A stretch of DNA of 64,000 bases from JAFGBI01 sp964480725 (GTDB lineage: Bacteria > Myxococcota_A > Polyangia > Polyangiales > Polyangiaceae), in the NCBI GenBank assembly GCA_964480725.1, contig CAYZQO010000018.1, positions 1 to 64,000 of the forward strand, in the 5' to 3' direction. Positions 24,154 through 32,310 of the stretch are shown one piece after another. The first letter of the stretch is position 1; every line of letters begins with the position of its first letter. The position numbers and the translations under genes are program-made. The notes below the pieces were generated by a model. The model was not told the DNA's origin, made no database searches, and was given only the letters and a program-made list of their open reading frames with translations.

Positions 24154-26772
24154 TCAAGGACGGGAAGCGCCGGGCGGCGGTCGGGGCGACGCGATCGAAG
24201 GGATCTCCGCCGGCCCCTCGGCGGGCACGTCGGCGGGGGAACGCCACCGGTAGGCGCGTGGTCGGATCGGGCGGTCCAGCGCGACGAGCGTGGTGGCCTC
24301 GTCGCGCGACCCTGGCGGGTGCTCGGTGCCCGCTCGCCGCACGAACGGAGGCAGCTGCGCGCCCCGCTCGAGCTCGACCACCAGCGTGCAATCGGCGAGC
24401 GCGAGCGCACTGGCGAGCACGGTGCTGGTGTCGTGGATCGCCCGCGCTACCACCACCCGGCCATCCCTGGTGAGGCCCAGCGCGGCGCGCTCACGCAGCG
24501 GGCCCGGCTCGCTGGCGCGAGGCTCGAGCGTCGCGCCAACCGCGAGCAGCGGGACCTGGACGGCGGCCTCGCCGGCGGCGAGTTTCAGCCCCGCGGAGGG
24601 GGGAACGACCCGCAACGCTCCGGACGGCGTGGTCACGAGGGTCGCGGCATCGTCGCGGAGCCCGAGCGTGGGGAGGTGGTGGAAGCTCAGCCCCAATCGC
24701 TGCTCCGGCGTCGTGGCCCCGAGCCCGATCGCAACCACGGCGCGCTCCTGGTCCGCCGCCGCGAGCTCGACCACCGGCGGCGGCGCGTCGAGCGGGCGTG
24801 GCTCCAGCTCACCGGCGCGCAGGGCGAAGTCGAAGCGGTCCAGGGGCAGGCTCGTGAGCTCCACCGTGACTCCACCCACCAGCACCCGCGCGAAGAAAAC
24901 GGCCGGGAGAAAGGCGGGTTCCGGCTGCCGGCCGGGGCTCGCCTGCCAGGGGGCCTGCGGGAGCGGGGGGGGATGCAGGTCACGGACCAGGACGTAGAAG
25001 AAGTCCTTGGCGGAGGCGTAGATGAACTTGTCCGGCGCGATCTGCATCGCGGGATCGGCCTTGCGGAGCTCGTACCGATGCTGGTCCATGTCCAGCACGT
25101 CCGTGAAGACGAAGCCGCAGTGCCCCGGGTTCATGTCGAGGTGAATGGCGTAGGTGCAGCCCGCCTGCCGCAGGCCGCGCCCAAGGCTCGAGGCGTCGAT
25201 GTGCGAGCCGAAGGCGTAGAAGGCATGGCCCGCTGCCGTCGCGCAGAGCGCGGTCCGCTGCGTCTGCACCGAGGTGCCGAAGAGCTGCTCGCCCCAGGTC
25301 CTGCGCCCGGCCGGGTTGACGACCCCGTCGAGGAGCAGGGGCTCCAGGTTCTGGCGCAACGACACCACGTCCGCCGGCACGGCGGCGGTGCGCGGCCAGG
25401 TCCCGAACCCCGAGCGCCCCTGCTCGTCGACCAGGAAGGTCGCCGCGCCGGCCACCGGCGGCAGCAGGACCCGCCGCTCCACCACCATCCCGTAGTTCCC
25501 GTGGTCGGTCTTGAAAGCGCCGTTGAACGTCGCAACGACACGCTCGAGCGTGGCGGCGTCGCGGGGGATGCGACCGGTTCCCGGCGGTCCGGTCAGGGGC
25601 TTGGGGTCCTCGTGCCCCGCCTGCACGCGGAGATCGAGCTGGCGCAGGTCCATCGCGACCAGGCTCAGCCGCGAGTAGGGGCGCTCGGGGTCGGGACGAA
25701 CGAAGGTGCGGTAGAAGTAGGGAGGAGCCCCCTCCGTCGCCCCGACGACGCGCGCCAGGAACGGGTACACGACGGGCTCCCAGACGCCCTCGCCGGGCTG
25801 TTCCTCCTGCCACATCGAGGGTAGGTTCGGCGGCGGCCAATCGTCGCCCGGGGCCTCGACGCCAGGGCGCGGCGCGGCGTCGGCGCCGGGCGCCTCGATC
25901 CGGCCCCCGCCGGCATGGCCTCGCACCCGGTAGACCCCGCGGCGCACGAGGTCGGCGCCCGTGAAGGCGAGGCCCTCCAGCCAGGCGATAGGGCCCGGCC
26001 CCACCTCCGCCCGCACGGTGTCGACCGCCCAGAGCACGATCGGCTTGGTGACCGGCAGCACGCGCGCGACATGCACGCCCTCAACCGGTCCGCCCCCGTG
26101 TTGCGTCAGGGACTGGCGCCCGAGATCGAACACCAGCCCGCGGCTGCGACCGTCCACGGTGATGGCGACCGTGGGCGGCGCGAGCTCGAGTTCGACGGCC
26201 GCCGGGGGGAGGTCGAAGAGGACGTCAGTACGACCCAGCCCGCGGAAGGTTCCGGTCTGCTGGTACGCCGTGAGCGCGCGCTGCGCCGCGCCAAGCGAGA
26301 TAGCCCCCGACGGCGCCGCGAGATCCCCCTCGAGATCCAGGACGGTGACCGCCTGCACGGCCCCGAAAGCGACGGTCGCGAAGGAGGCGTGATCGAGCTG
26401 CGTGGCGAGCCCTGCCTCGTCTCCCAGCGGCGTCTCCGAGAGGTTGCGGGGCCTGCGGACCAGGACGGGGGCGCCGTCGCGCCCCACCCGCACCCAGGCC
26501 CGGTACAGGTCTCGGGGCGCCCCGGCGCCCTTCGCCGCTAGGAACAGCAATCCCCGCCCGAACAGCGCGTCCGCGAGCGCCCCACCCGACGGCTCCCAGG
26601 CGAGGTCCATCGGGTCGACCCGCCCACCGACGCGGTCGCCGAGCGCCCGGGCCAGCCCCAGGGGATTGGGGGGCGGGGGTGGCGAGGCGCCCGCGCGCTC
26701 GAACAGCGCGAGCGCCGACAGGCCGGCGAGCACACCCGCCCGAAGTCGGACGAAGCCGAGGATCCACCGCAT
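24154..26772 (-). CDS. Large secreted protein resembling phosphodiester glycosidase (NAGPA) domain proteins
   Basis: The 872-residue protein starts at ATG 26772 with a signal peptide (about 1-28, cleavage after RAGA). No well-known domain fills the N-terminal 350 residues, which are beta-rich. The middle (about 400-620) has a pattern like the phosphodiester glycosidase domain: VVATFNGAFKTDHGNYGMVV, then GWGTWP-like GFGTWPRT, then LLLDGVV and a CTYAIHLDMNPGHCGFVF block with two Cys. The C-terminal 200 residues are again beta-rich. It probably acts outside the cytoplasm on a glycan or phosphodiester, but this is inferred from weak motif likeness. It is followed by a strong terminator and divergent from cdsA. 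Confidence 0.6.
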   Translation of the reverse strand: MRWILGFVRLRAGVLAGLSALALFERAGASPPPPPNPLGLARALGDRVGGRVDPMDLAWEPSGGALADALFGRGLLFLAAKGAGAPRDLYRAWVRVGRDGAPVLVRRPRNLSETPLGDEAGLATQLDHASFATVAFGAVQAVTVLDLEGDLAAPSGAISLGAAQRALTAYQQTGTFRGLGRTDVLFDLPPAAVELELAPPTVAITVDGRSRGLVFDLGRQSLTQHGGGPVEGVHVARVLPVTKPIVLWAVDTVRAEVGPGPIAWLEGLAFTGADLVRRGVYRVRGHAGGGRIEAPGADAAPRPGVEAPGDDWPPPNLPSMWQEEQPGEGVWEPVVYPFLARVVGATEGAPPYFYRTFVRPDPERPYSRLSLVAMDLRQLDLRVQAGHEDPKPLTGPPGTGRIPRDAATLERVVATFNGAFKTDHGNYGMVVERRVLLPPVAGAATFLVDEQGRSGFGTWPRTAAVPADVVSLRQNLEPLLLDGVVNPAGRRTWGEQLFGTSVQTQRTALCATAAGHAFYAFGSHIDASSLGRGLRQAGCTYAIHLDMNPGHCGFVFTDVLDMDQHRYELRKADPAMQIAPDKFIYASAKDFFYVLVRDLHPPPLPQAPWQASPGRQPEPAFLPAVFFARVLVGGVTVELTSLPLDRFDFALRAGELEPRPLDAPPPVVELAAADQERAVVAIGLGATTPEQRLGLSFHHLPTLGLRDDAATLVTTPSGALRVVPPSAGLKLAAGEAAVQVPLLAVGATLEPRASEPGPLRERAALGLTRDGRVVVARAIHDTSTVLASALALADCTLVVELERGAQLPPFVRRAGTEHPPGSRDEATTLVALDRPIRPRAYRWRSPADVPAEGPAEIPSIASPRPPPGASRP

Positions 26773-26947
26773 CGCTGACCTCGAAGGGCAGAGCCATAGC
26801 GGGGCACCCCGCGTCGAGCAAGGAACAAGGGGCCATCTCGGGCGCCTCCCGGCGGCCAGCGCACGCGAGGGGACGCCGCTTTTTGGGGCTGTCCGCGGCG
26901 CCGGCGAGCGGTAAGAATCGCAGGACCACCCCGCCCTGCCCCGCATC

Positions 26948-27781
26948 GTGAAGCTCAAGGATCTCACCGTTCGGTTGCTCACGGCGGGCCTGCTCGTCCC
27001 GGTCCTGGGGTGGGCGCTCCTGATCGCCTCGCCGTCGGTCTGGTTCGGCGTCGTCGCCCTGGCGATCGCCTTCTCCGCGGCGGAGCTGTTCTCGATGACG
27101 CACGCCGGTGACTCGATCGGCCAGGCCATCGGCGTCACGAGCACCCTGGCCGTCTCCGCGTCGATCTACTTCTTTGGCCAGGACGCGCGGGCGCTGCTCA
27201 CGGTGCTGCTGGTGGTGCCGCTGGTGGGGATGCTGGTCCCGCTGTGGCGGCTGGGCCGGATCGCGACCGCGGGGCTGCGCCAGATGGCGGGCGTCGGGGG
27301 GCCCCTCTACCTCGGCGCGCTGCTGACGACCCTCGCCCTGCTGCGCCGCGACTTCGCCGCCGACGGTCCCGGTTACGTCGCGCTGGCGCTGACGTTCGCG
27401 TGGTTCGGCGACACCGGGGCCTACTTCGCGGGGAGCACGCTCGGCCGGGTGAAGCTCTACCCGGAGATCAGCCCCGCCAAGACGCGCGCCGGCCTGTTCG
27501 GCGCCATCGGCGGGGCCTGCCTCGCGGCGCTCTTGGCGCACTTCTGGTACCTGCCGAGGGTTCCGCTCGGCCACGTCGTCGGGCTCGCGATCGTCGCGGG
27601 GTTGCTCGGCCAGGCCGGTGATCTCGTCGAGTCGCTCCTGAAGCGAACGAGCGGGACCAAAGACTCCGGCCGGATCCTGCCCGGGCACGGCGGCGTGCTC
27701 GACCGGATCGACTCGCTCACGACCGTGGGTCCCGTCGTGTACCTGTACGCGCTGTGGGTGGCGTCGGGCGGCCCCGGTTGA
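26948..27781 (+). CDS. cdsA: Phosphatidate cytidylyltransferase CdsA
   Basis: The 277-residue inner-membrane enzyme makes CDP-diacylglycerol from CTP and phosphatidic acid, the branch point for phospholipids. About seven or eight hydrophobic helices are visible. The family signature is complete near the C-terminus, from SLLKRTSGTKDSG (about residues 229-241) on to HGGVLDRID. It starts at GTG 26948. Its stop is 47 bases from the beta-barrel gene, so the two could be co-transcribed. Confidence 0.95.
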   Translation: MKLKDLTVRLLTAGLLVPVLGWALLIASPSVWFGVVALAIAFSAAELFSMTHAGDSIGQAIGVTSTLAVSASIYFFGQDARALLTVLLVVPLVGMLVPLWRLGRIATAGLRQMAGVGGPLYLGALLTTLALLRRDFAADGPGYVALALTFAWFGDTGAYFAGSTLGRVKLYPEISPAKTRAGLFGAIGGACLAALLAHFWYLPRVPLGHVVGLAIVAGLLGQAGDLVESLLKRTSGTKDSGRILPGHGGVLDRIDSLTTVGPVVYLYALWVASGGPG

Positions 27782-27828
27782 CAGCGGACGCGGCGCTCGA
27801 CGATGGTGGCAGTGGGGCGGGAGGCCTG

Positions 27829-29337
27829 GTGAGTCGCAGCAGTTGGTACAGCGCCGCCGCGCTCCTCGCCCTCGTCGGGGGCCCAACGCCCGCCGCCGCT
27901 GCCGAGGCCACGGCCTACGCCTCCAGCGATATCCAGCTCTACTCGGTCCCGAATCCGTACGGGACCCGGGAGCTCCGACGGCGCCGCTACACGCAGACCC
28001 TCGGGCTCACCGTCTTCGATCGGCTCGGTGGCGGCGCCGACACCGGTCCGGAGCTGACCTTCTCGTCACGGATGCGCCTCGACGCCGATCTGGGCCAGCC
28101 GAGCGCGCTGCGCGACCCGACGCGGGCGAGCGAGTTCGTCCCGGGCATGGCGCTCGCTCCCGTGGACGTGCAGCACGCGTACCTCGACGTCCATCGGCTC
28201 GGTGGTGAGGCGCTCTCGGCGCGGCTCGGGCGCCAGTACCTGGTGGACCCGCTCGGGTGGTGGTCCTTCGACGGCGCGAGGCTCGAGGTCGCCACGCCGG
28301 CACCGATCGCGTTCTCCGCCTTCGCGGGCGTGGAGCAGCGCGATGGGATCCCACTGCTCACCACCTCGCGCTTCACGGCGGATGGCGTCTCCCGCGGCTC
28401 ACGCCGCGACCTCGAGGCCAGCCAGTGGCCAAGCTTCCTCGAGTCCCGTCGCGCCGCGCCTGCCTTCGGCTTCGGGGCATCGTCACACGAGCTCGGCTGG
28501 CTCGACGCCGAGGTCGTCTACCGCCGCGTCGAGCAGCGAGATGCGGCCTTCGTGACGCTCTTCCCCGAGACGCCGGGGGCCCTCGGGACCGTCACTCGCC
28601 GGCGGGTTTCGACCGAGCGGCTGGCGGGATCGCTGGGCCTCTCCCGCGAAGAGCTGGGGGCGCTCACGGGGCGCCTTGGCTACGACTTCGTCGTCGGCCG
28701 GGTGAACGAGCACGCCGCGAGCCTGAGCTGGTTCGTCAGCGATCCGGTCACCCTCTCCCTCGGCTACGACCACACCCTGCCGTCCTTCGACGGCGACTCG
28801 ATCTTCAACTGGTTCGCGACCTCGGCGGTGACGACCGCGGAGCTCGGCGCCGAGCTCCGCGCCCACTCCCGCCTCTCGCTGTCGCCACACGTGGGGGTGC
28901 GCGCCTTCGGCGCCCCGAGCGCGGGCGACGACGACGCCCGCGCGGGGGCGGCCGCGGTCGACGCCCTACCCGCGGAAGCCGCCGCTGCGGACGCCTTCGG
29001 GTCGGTGGTGGTGATCCGGAGATGGGGGGCCGGCCGCGTCACCGTCGACGCCGGCGCCGACGGCGGCCCCGACGGCCATCGCGTGGGGACCGGCGCCGAG
29101 GTGGAGCAGACCTTCCGCGACGGCTTCTACGACACCCTCCTCGCCGTCTCGCTGCACGACTGGCACGACGACGAGCAGCCCGCGCGGGACGCAACCAGCC
29201 TGTCCTACGTGATCGGCGGGGGCGTCCACCCCGCGAGCGGCTCTCGGCTCGGGATCGAGTGGGAGCACACGGCGAACCGCCTCGTCGGACAGCGCTTCCG
29301 CTGGCTCTTCACCCTGGAGCTGGAGGTGGGGCGATGA
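27829..29337 (+). CDS. Predicted outer-membrane beta-barrel protein preceding a multiheme cytochrome
   Basis: The 502-residue protein begins at GTG 27829 with a signal peptide ending PAAAAEA. The rest alternates short hydrophobic/polar strands rich in Tyr, Leu and Arg with Gly/Asp-rich turns, and ends RWLFTLELEVGR, as outer-membrane barrels do. I do not recognise a named family. An Ala/Asp-rich loop lies near residues 365-390. The stop overlaps the ATG of a 13-heme cytochrome as ATGA, so a tight functional link is likely. A barrel plus a periplasmic multiheme cytochrome is the layout of porin-cytochrome electron conduits. That function is inference. Confidence 0.7.
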   Translation: MSRSSWYSAAALLALVGGPTPAAAAEATAYASSDIQLYSVPNPYGTRELRRRRYTQTLGLTVFDRLGGGADTGPELTFSSRMRLDADLGQPSALRDPTRASEFVPGMALAPVDVQHAYLDVHRLGGEALSARLGRQYLVDPLGWWSFDGARLEVATPAPIAFSAFAGVEQRDGIPLLTTSRFTADGVSRGSRRDLEASQWPSFLESRRAAPAFGFGASSHELGWLDAEVVYRRVEQRDAAFVTLFPETPGALGTVTRRRVSTERLAGSLGLSREELGALTGRLGYDFVVGRVNEHAASLSWFVSDPVTLSLGYDHTLPSFDGDSIFNWFATSAVTTAELGAELRAHSRLSLSPHVGVRAFGAPSAGDDDARAGAAAVDALPAEAAAADAFGSVVVIRRWGAGRVTVDAGADGGPDGHRVGTGAEVEQTFRDGFYDTLLAVSLHDWHDDEQPARDATSLSYVIGGGVHPASGSRLGIEWEHTANRLVGQRFRWLFTLELEVGR

Positions 29338-30638
29338 CTCAGCGCCGGCCGACGCCCGGCCTCCTACCCCTGGTGCTGACGCTCGCAGCGCTGGCCGCCC
29401 TCACCGGCGCACCCCCGCCGGCGCACGCCGACGGGGCGCCGACAGCGGGGTCCCAGGCGCCGCCGTCGGCATCGCGACCCGCCACGCCACGCCGCGCCAC
29501 GCCCCTGAACCCGGGGATCTACCCGCCCGAGCGCCGGACGGTGCGGTTCGAGCACCGCATCCATGGCGCGAGCCTCGGCCTCGGGTGCGTCGACTGTCAC
29601 CCCGCTGCCACCACGAGCCGGAGCTCCGCTGACCTGCTGCTACCGAGCGGGTCCGCGTGCGACCGCTGCCACGACACCGACCACCGTGACCCTGGGCAGG
29701 GTCTGACCGCGGCGGTGGGCTTCGAGAGCTCTTGCGGGCAATGTCACCAGCTCCTCGAGGGCGTGACCCGACAGGTTGCGACCCAGCGCTACCCCCGGCC
29801 CAACCTCCACTTCGACCACGCCGCCCACGCGAAGCGGAACGTCCGCTGCGCGCAGTGCCACGGCGACCTGGCGGCCGGCCGCGCCGAGGGCCGGGCGGGG
29901 CTCCCGTCGATGCGCCGCTGTGCGACCTGCCACCTCGCCCCGGGGGCGGCCCGCGGAGACGCTTCCGGCCGCTGCACGACTTGTCACCTCTCGCAGGGGG
30001 GGCGGCTGCGGACAAGCTTCCCGAGCGGCCGCCTGCTGCCACCGCGTTGGCTCGGCAACGCCGTGCATGGCCCCGGCTTCGCCGAGCACCACGCCGACGC
30101 GGCGGGCAGAGACTCCCGCTTCTGCGCCCAATGCCACGCCGAAAGCGAGTGCGCCGCCTGCCACGACGGTCGCGTCCGCCCTCGGCGCCTCCACCCCAAC
30201 GACTGGCTCAGCCTGCACGGGCGCGCCGCGGACCTCGGCTCCCCGCGGTGCGAGAGCTGCCACCGGCGGCAGTCGTTCTGCCTCGGGTGCCACCAGCGAC
30301 TGGGGATGGCCGCAACGGGCCCGACCGGCGCCACCGCGAAACGGGGCCGACACCACCCCGCACCATCCGTCTGGACCGATCCGCCTCGCACCCGGGCCCA
30401 CCACGCCAGCGCTGCGCAGCGCAACCTCGAGGGCTGCCTCGGGTGCCACGTCGAGCGGGACTGCGTCGCCTGTCACGCGACGGCCGCCCGCGGGGGAGCC
30501 GGCGAGGGAGTCGGCCACCGAGCCAATCCGCACGGTCCCGGCTTCTCGAGGAGTTGTCGGACGGCGATGCGAAAGAACCCGCGCCCCTGCTGGGTGTGCC
30601 ACGACCCCAACGACCCGGAGTTGGCGGCATGCCAGTGA
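29334..30638 (+). CDS. Thirteen-heme c-type cytochrome
   Basis: The 434-residue protein has a signal peptide (about 1-30, ending AHA) and thirteen CxxCH haem-binding motifs, the first being CVDCH and the last CWVCH. Extra His residues are spread between them (HRIHG, HFDHAAH, HGPGF), giving bis-His ligation. The spacing of paired CxxCH motifs resembles doubled-CXXCH/cytochrome c3-like proteins. Covalent haem attachment places it outside the cytoplasm. It is translationally coupled to a predicted outer-membrane barrel. The pair could carry electrons across the envelope; a role as a soluble reductase subunit is an alternative. No haem lyase gene is present in the window. Confidence 0.88.
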   Translation: MTQRRPTPGLLPLVLTLAALAALTGAPPPAHADGAPTAGSQAPPSASRPATPRRATPLNPGIYPPERRTVRFEHRIHGASLGLGCVDCHPAATTSRSSADLLLPSGSACDRCHDTDHRDPGQGLTAAVGFESSCGQCHQLLEGVTRQVATQRYPRPNLHFDHAAHAKRNVRCAQCHGDLAAGRAEGRAGLPSMRRCATCHLAPGAARGDASGRCTTCHLSQGGRLRTSFPSGRLLPPRWLGNAVHGPGFAEHHADAAGRDSRFCAQCHAESECAACHDGRVRPRRLHPNDWLSLHGRAADLGSPRCESCHRRQSFCLGCHQRLGMAATGPTGATAKRGRHHPAPSVWTDPPRTRAHHASAAQRNLEGCLGCHVERDCVACHATAARGGAGEGVGHRANPHGPGFSRSCRTAMRKNPRPCWVCHDPNDPELAACQ

Positions 30639-30766
30639 AACGAGCCGGATCCGCCTCCGCGGCCGCCCCCCCGCGGGTGGCGCGCACCAGTGAGCGATCG
30701 GGCGAGGGAAAGGCACTCCCTGGTGACGAATCGACGCCACCGGAACCGACCTCGGTGCCAAACCGC

Positions 30767-30796
30767 TTGCGCAGTCGTTCCCACGAAAGGTATAGC
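30767..30796 (+). promoter_or_regulatory. Candidate promoter for the 84-residue protein
   Basis: TTGCGC (30767-30772) and TATAGC (30791-30796) are separated by 18 bases in the 204-bp gap after the cytochrome gene. Transcription would begin near 30803, about 40 bases ahead of the GTG at 30843. Both boxes are two bases from consensus. Confidence 0.4.
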
Positions 30797-30842
30797 CGGG
30801 CTTCTCCAGTGCGGGCGTCAACGACGCCCAAGGAGGTCCTTG

Positions 30843-31097
30843 GTGAAGGAGCTGGCGCGGTATCTTCTTTCCAATTTGTACCTGGACTTCCAGGGCGATA
30901 TCTCGGTGGAGAAGGTCCGGGAGTTCCTCCGCGAGGACGACAGCCGCGAAGCGCGCGCGTTGCTCTCGAAGATCATCGAGGAGAAGGGGGTCGACGACCT
31001 GCTCCTGACCCTCGCGGATTGCCTGAAGGATCACATCCGGACGGGCGTGAGCGAGGAGACGATTCGCGACCAGCTCGGGATGTATTCGGAGAGCTGA
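30843..31097 (+). CDS. Small acidic helical protein, 84 residues, unknown
   Basis: GTG 30843 follows an unusually complete ribosome site, AAGGAGGT at 30830-30837, with five bases between. A TTG at 30840 is in frame but too close to that site. The protein (VKELARYLLSNLYLDFQGD...) is rich in Leu, Glu, Asp and Lys, predicted mostly helical, with no signal peptide, membrane segment or Cys. I do not recognise a family. Its stop codon overlaps the proposed CTG start of the following lipoprotein. The strong ribosome site suggests high expression. Confidence 0.7.
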   Translation: MKELARYLLSNLYLDFQGDISVEKVREFLREDDSREARALLSKIIEEKGVDDLLLTLADCLKDHIRTGVSEETIRDQLGMYSES

Positions 31098-32176
31098 GCG
31101 CTTCGGCGCGCGGAGGGTGGGGCAGACGCCTGGCGGCGCTCGCTTCGGCGGGGTTGCTCTCGGCTGGCTGCGATCTTGGTGAGGCCGAGACACTCCCCGT
31201 CGGTGGCCCGCCCCTCCGGCTCGTGGGGTCCTGGCCGGTCCCGGGGGACGGCACCGACTGCGCGCCGGACTCGCCCCCAGAATGTGGCGTCCCGCTCGAC
31301 GCGGCGATCGAGCTCCGCTTCGACCGCTTCCTGCTCCCGAGCACGGCCGTCCGCCAATCGCTGACCGTGTTCACCGGGGCGAACGGGGTCTTCCTCGTCC
31401 CCACCTACGATCCAACCGAACGGGTCATGGTCTTCCGCCTGCCGGGAGGGGGCACGTGGCTCCCGGGCGTTCGCTACACGGTGGAGCTGTACCGTCCGAG
31501 CGAGCACCCCGCGGCGTGGGGTTTCCGAGCCTTCGACGGGGTCGAGCTCTCCGATGAGGGGTCGGCGCCGCTCCGCTTTACCTTTCGGACGCGCCGCATC
31601 GCCCCCGCCACGCCCACTCCGGTGAGCCCAACGCCAGCCTTCGCCGAGGTGAGCGCCACGCTCGACCGCAGCGGCTGCGCGGCCGCGGGGTGTCATCGTG
31701 CCCCGGATCCCACGCGGTGTCCGGTGGGGAGCGCCGCGGCGGACGCCGCCCCCTGCTCCGCACCGCGCCTGGGACTCGATCTCGGCAGCGCCAGCGGGAT
31801 CGCCGCTACCGCGATCGGACGCGTCGCACACCACCTAGACTCCGGCCCCAGCGCCGGCGAGGTCCGGGCGGCGTCGAGCCTCGGCGTCGGGATGCCGCTC
31901 ATCGACCCCGCGAGCCCAGGGAGCAGCTTCCTCTTCTACAAGCTGCTGGTGAACGACCGCTACGGCCCGGAAGCGCGTGGGTGCACCACGCGCTACTCGG
32001 TCCCCGTCCCCGATGACTGCGCCGACACGCTCGCGGCCGAGCTCGAACGGCTGCGCGCGGCGTTCGTGCGGGGCGCGCCCATGCCACTCGGCCCCGACGG
32101 GCCGGGACCGCGACTGACGGACGCGGCTTTGCGTGGGATCAGCGACTGGATCGCGGGCGGCGCTGCGATCGACTGA
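31094..32176 (+). CDS. Lipoprotein with a CX4CH haem-like motif (probable CTG start)
   Basis: The coding frame is clear from about 31118 onward. A lipoprotein signal is visible: GRRLAALASAGLLSAGC, with the lipidated Cys at codon 31169. No ATG, GTG or TTG lies ahead of that signal in frame near the gene. CTG 31094, which overlaps the previous stop as CTGA, would give a 26-residue signal including the Cys and a 360-residue protein. The N-terminal part (about 35-170) looks like a beta-sandwich (Ig/CARDB-like) domain. The C-terminal part has CAAAGCH, a CX4CH motif, then LGLDLGSASG, as in some atypical cytochromes. The start codon is inferred; the gene is confident. Confidence 0.75.
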   Translation: MSASARGGWGRRLAALASAGLLSAGCDLGEAETLPVGGPPLRLVGSWPVPGDGTDCAPDSPPECGVPLDAAIELRFDRFLLPSTAVRQSLTVFTGANGVFLVPTYDPTERVMVFRLPGGGTWLPGVRYTVELYRPSEHPAAWGFRAFDGVELSDEGSAPLRFTFRTRRIAPATPTPVSPTPAFAEVSATLDRSGCAAAGCHRAPDPTRCPVGSAAADAAPCSAPRLGLDLGSASGIAATAIGRVAHHLDSGPSAGEVRAASSLGVGMPLIDPASPGSSFLFYKLLVNDRYGPEARGCTTRYSVPVPDDCADTLAAELERLRAAFVRGAPMPLGPDGPGPRLTDAALRGISDWIAGGAAID

Positions 32177-32254
32177 CCGCTGCCGTCGATCCCGGCCCGC
32201 ACCGAGGCCACCCACCCGCAGCTTCGGCCCGCTGGCCAAACCCCGTCAACCGAG

Positions 32255-32284
32255 TTGACTCTCGCCAAGAGAGGGGCAGATAAT
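32255..32284 (+). promoter_or_regulatory. Sigma70-type promoter of the kinase/sigma54-activator gene
   Basis: TTGACT (32255-32260) and GATAAT (32279-32284) are separated by 18 bases, and AT-rich TTAAGCCAATT follows. This is the best promoter match in the window. The expected start of transcription near 32291 lies upstream of TTG 32311 and excludes the longer in-frame TTG at 32293. Confidence 0.7.
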
Positions 32285-32310
32285 TAAGCCAATTGGGTGA
32301 GAGGGGATCG

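Noticed and set aside
23155..25824. Plus-strand frame of 889 codons across pilM and the glycosidase gene
   Set aside because: Spans two real minus-strand genes and an 11-bp terminator stem.
32293..32310. Upstream TTG 32293 as start of the kinase/activator gene
   Set aside because: The predicted transcription start near 32291 would leave no leader; TTG 32311 has a ribosome-site-like GAGAGGGG just before it.
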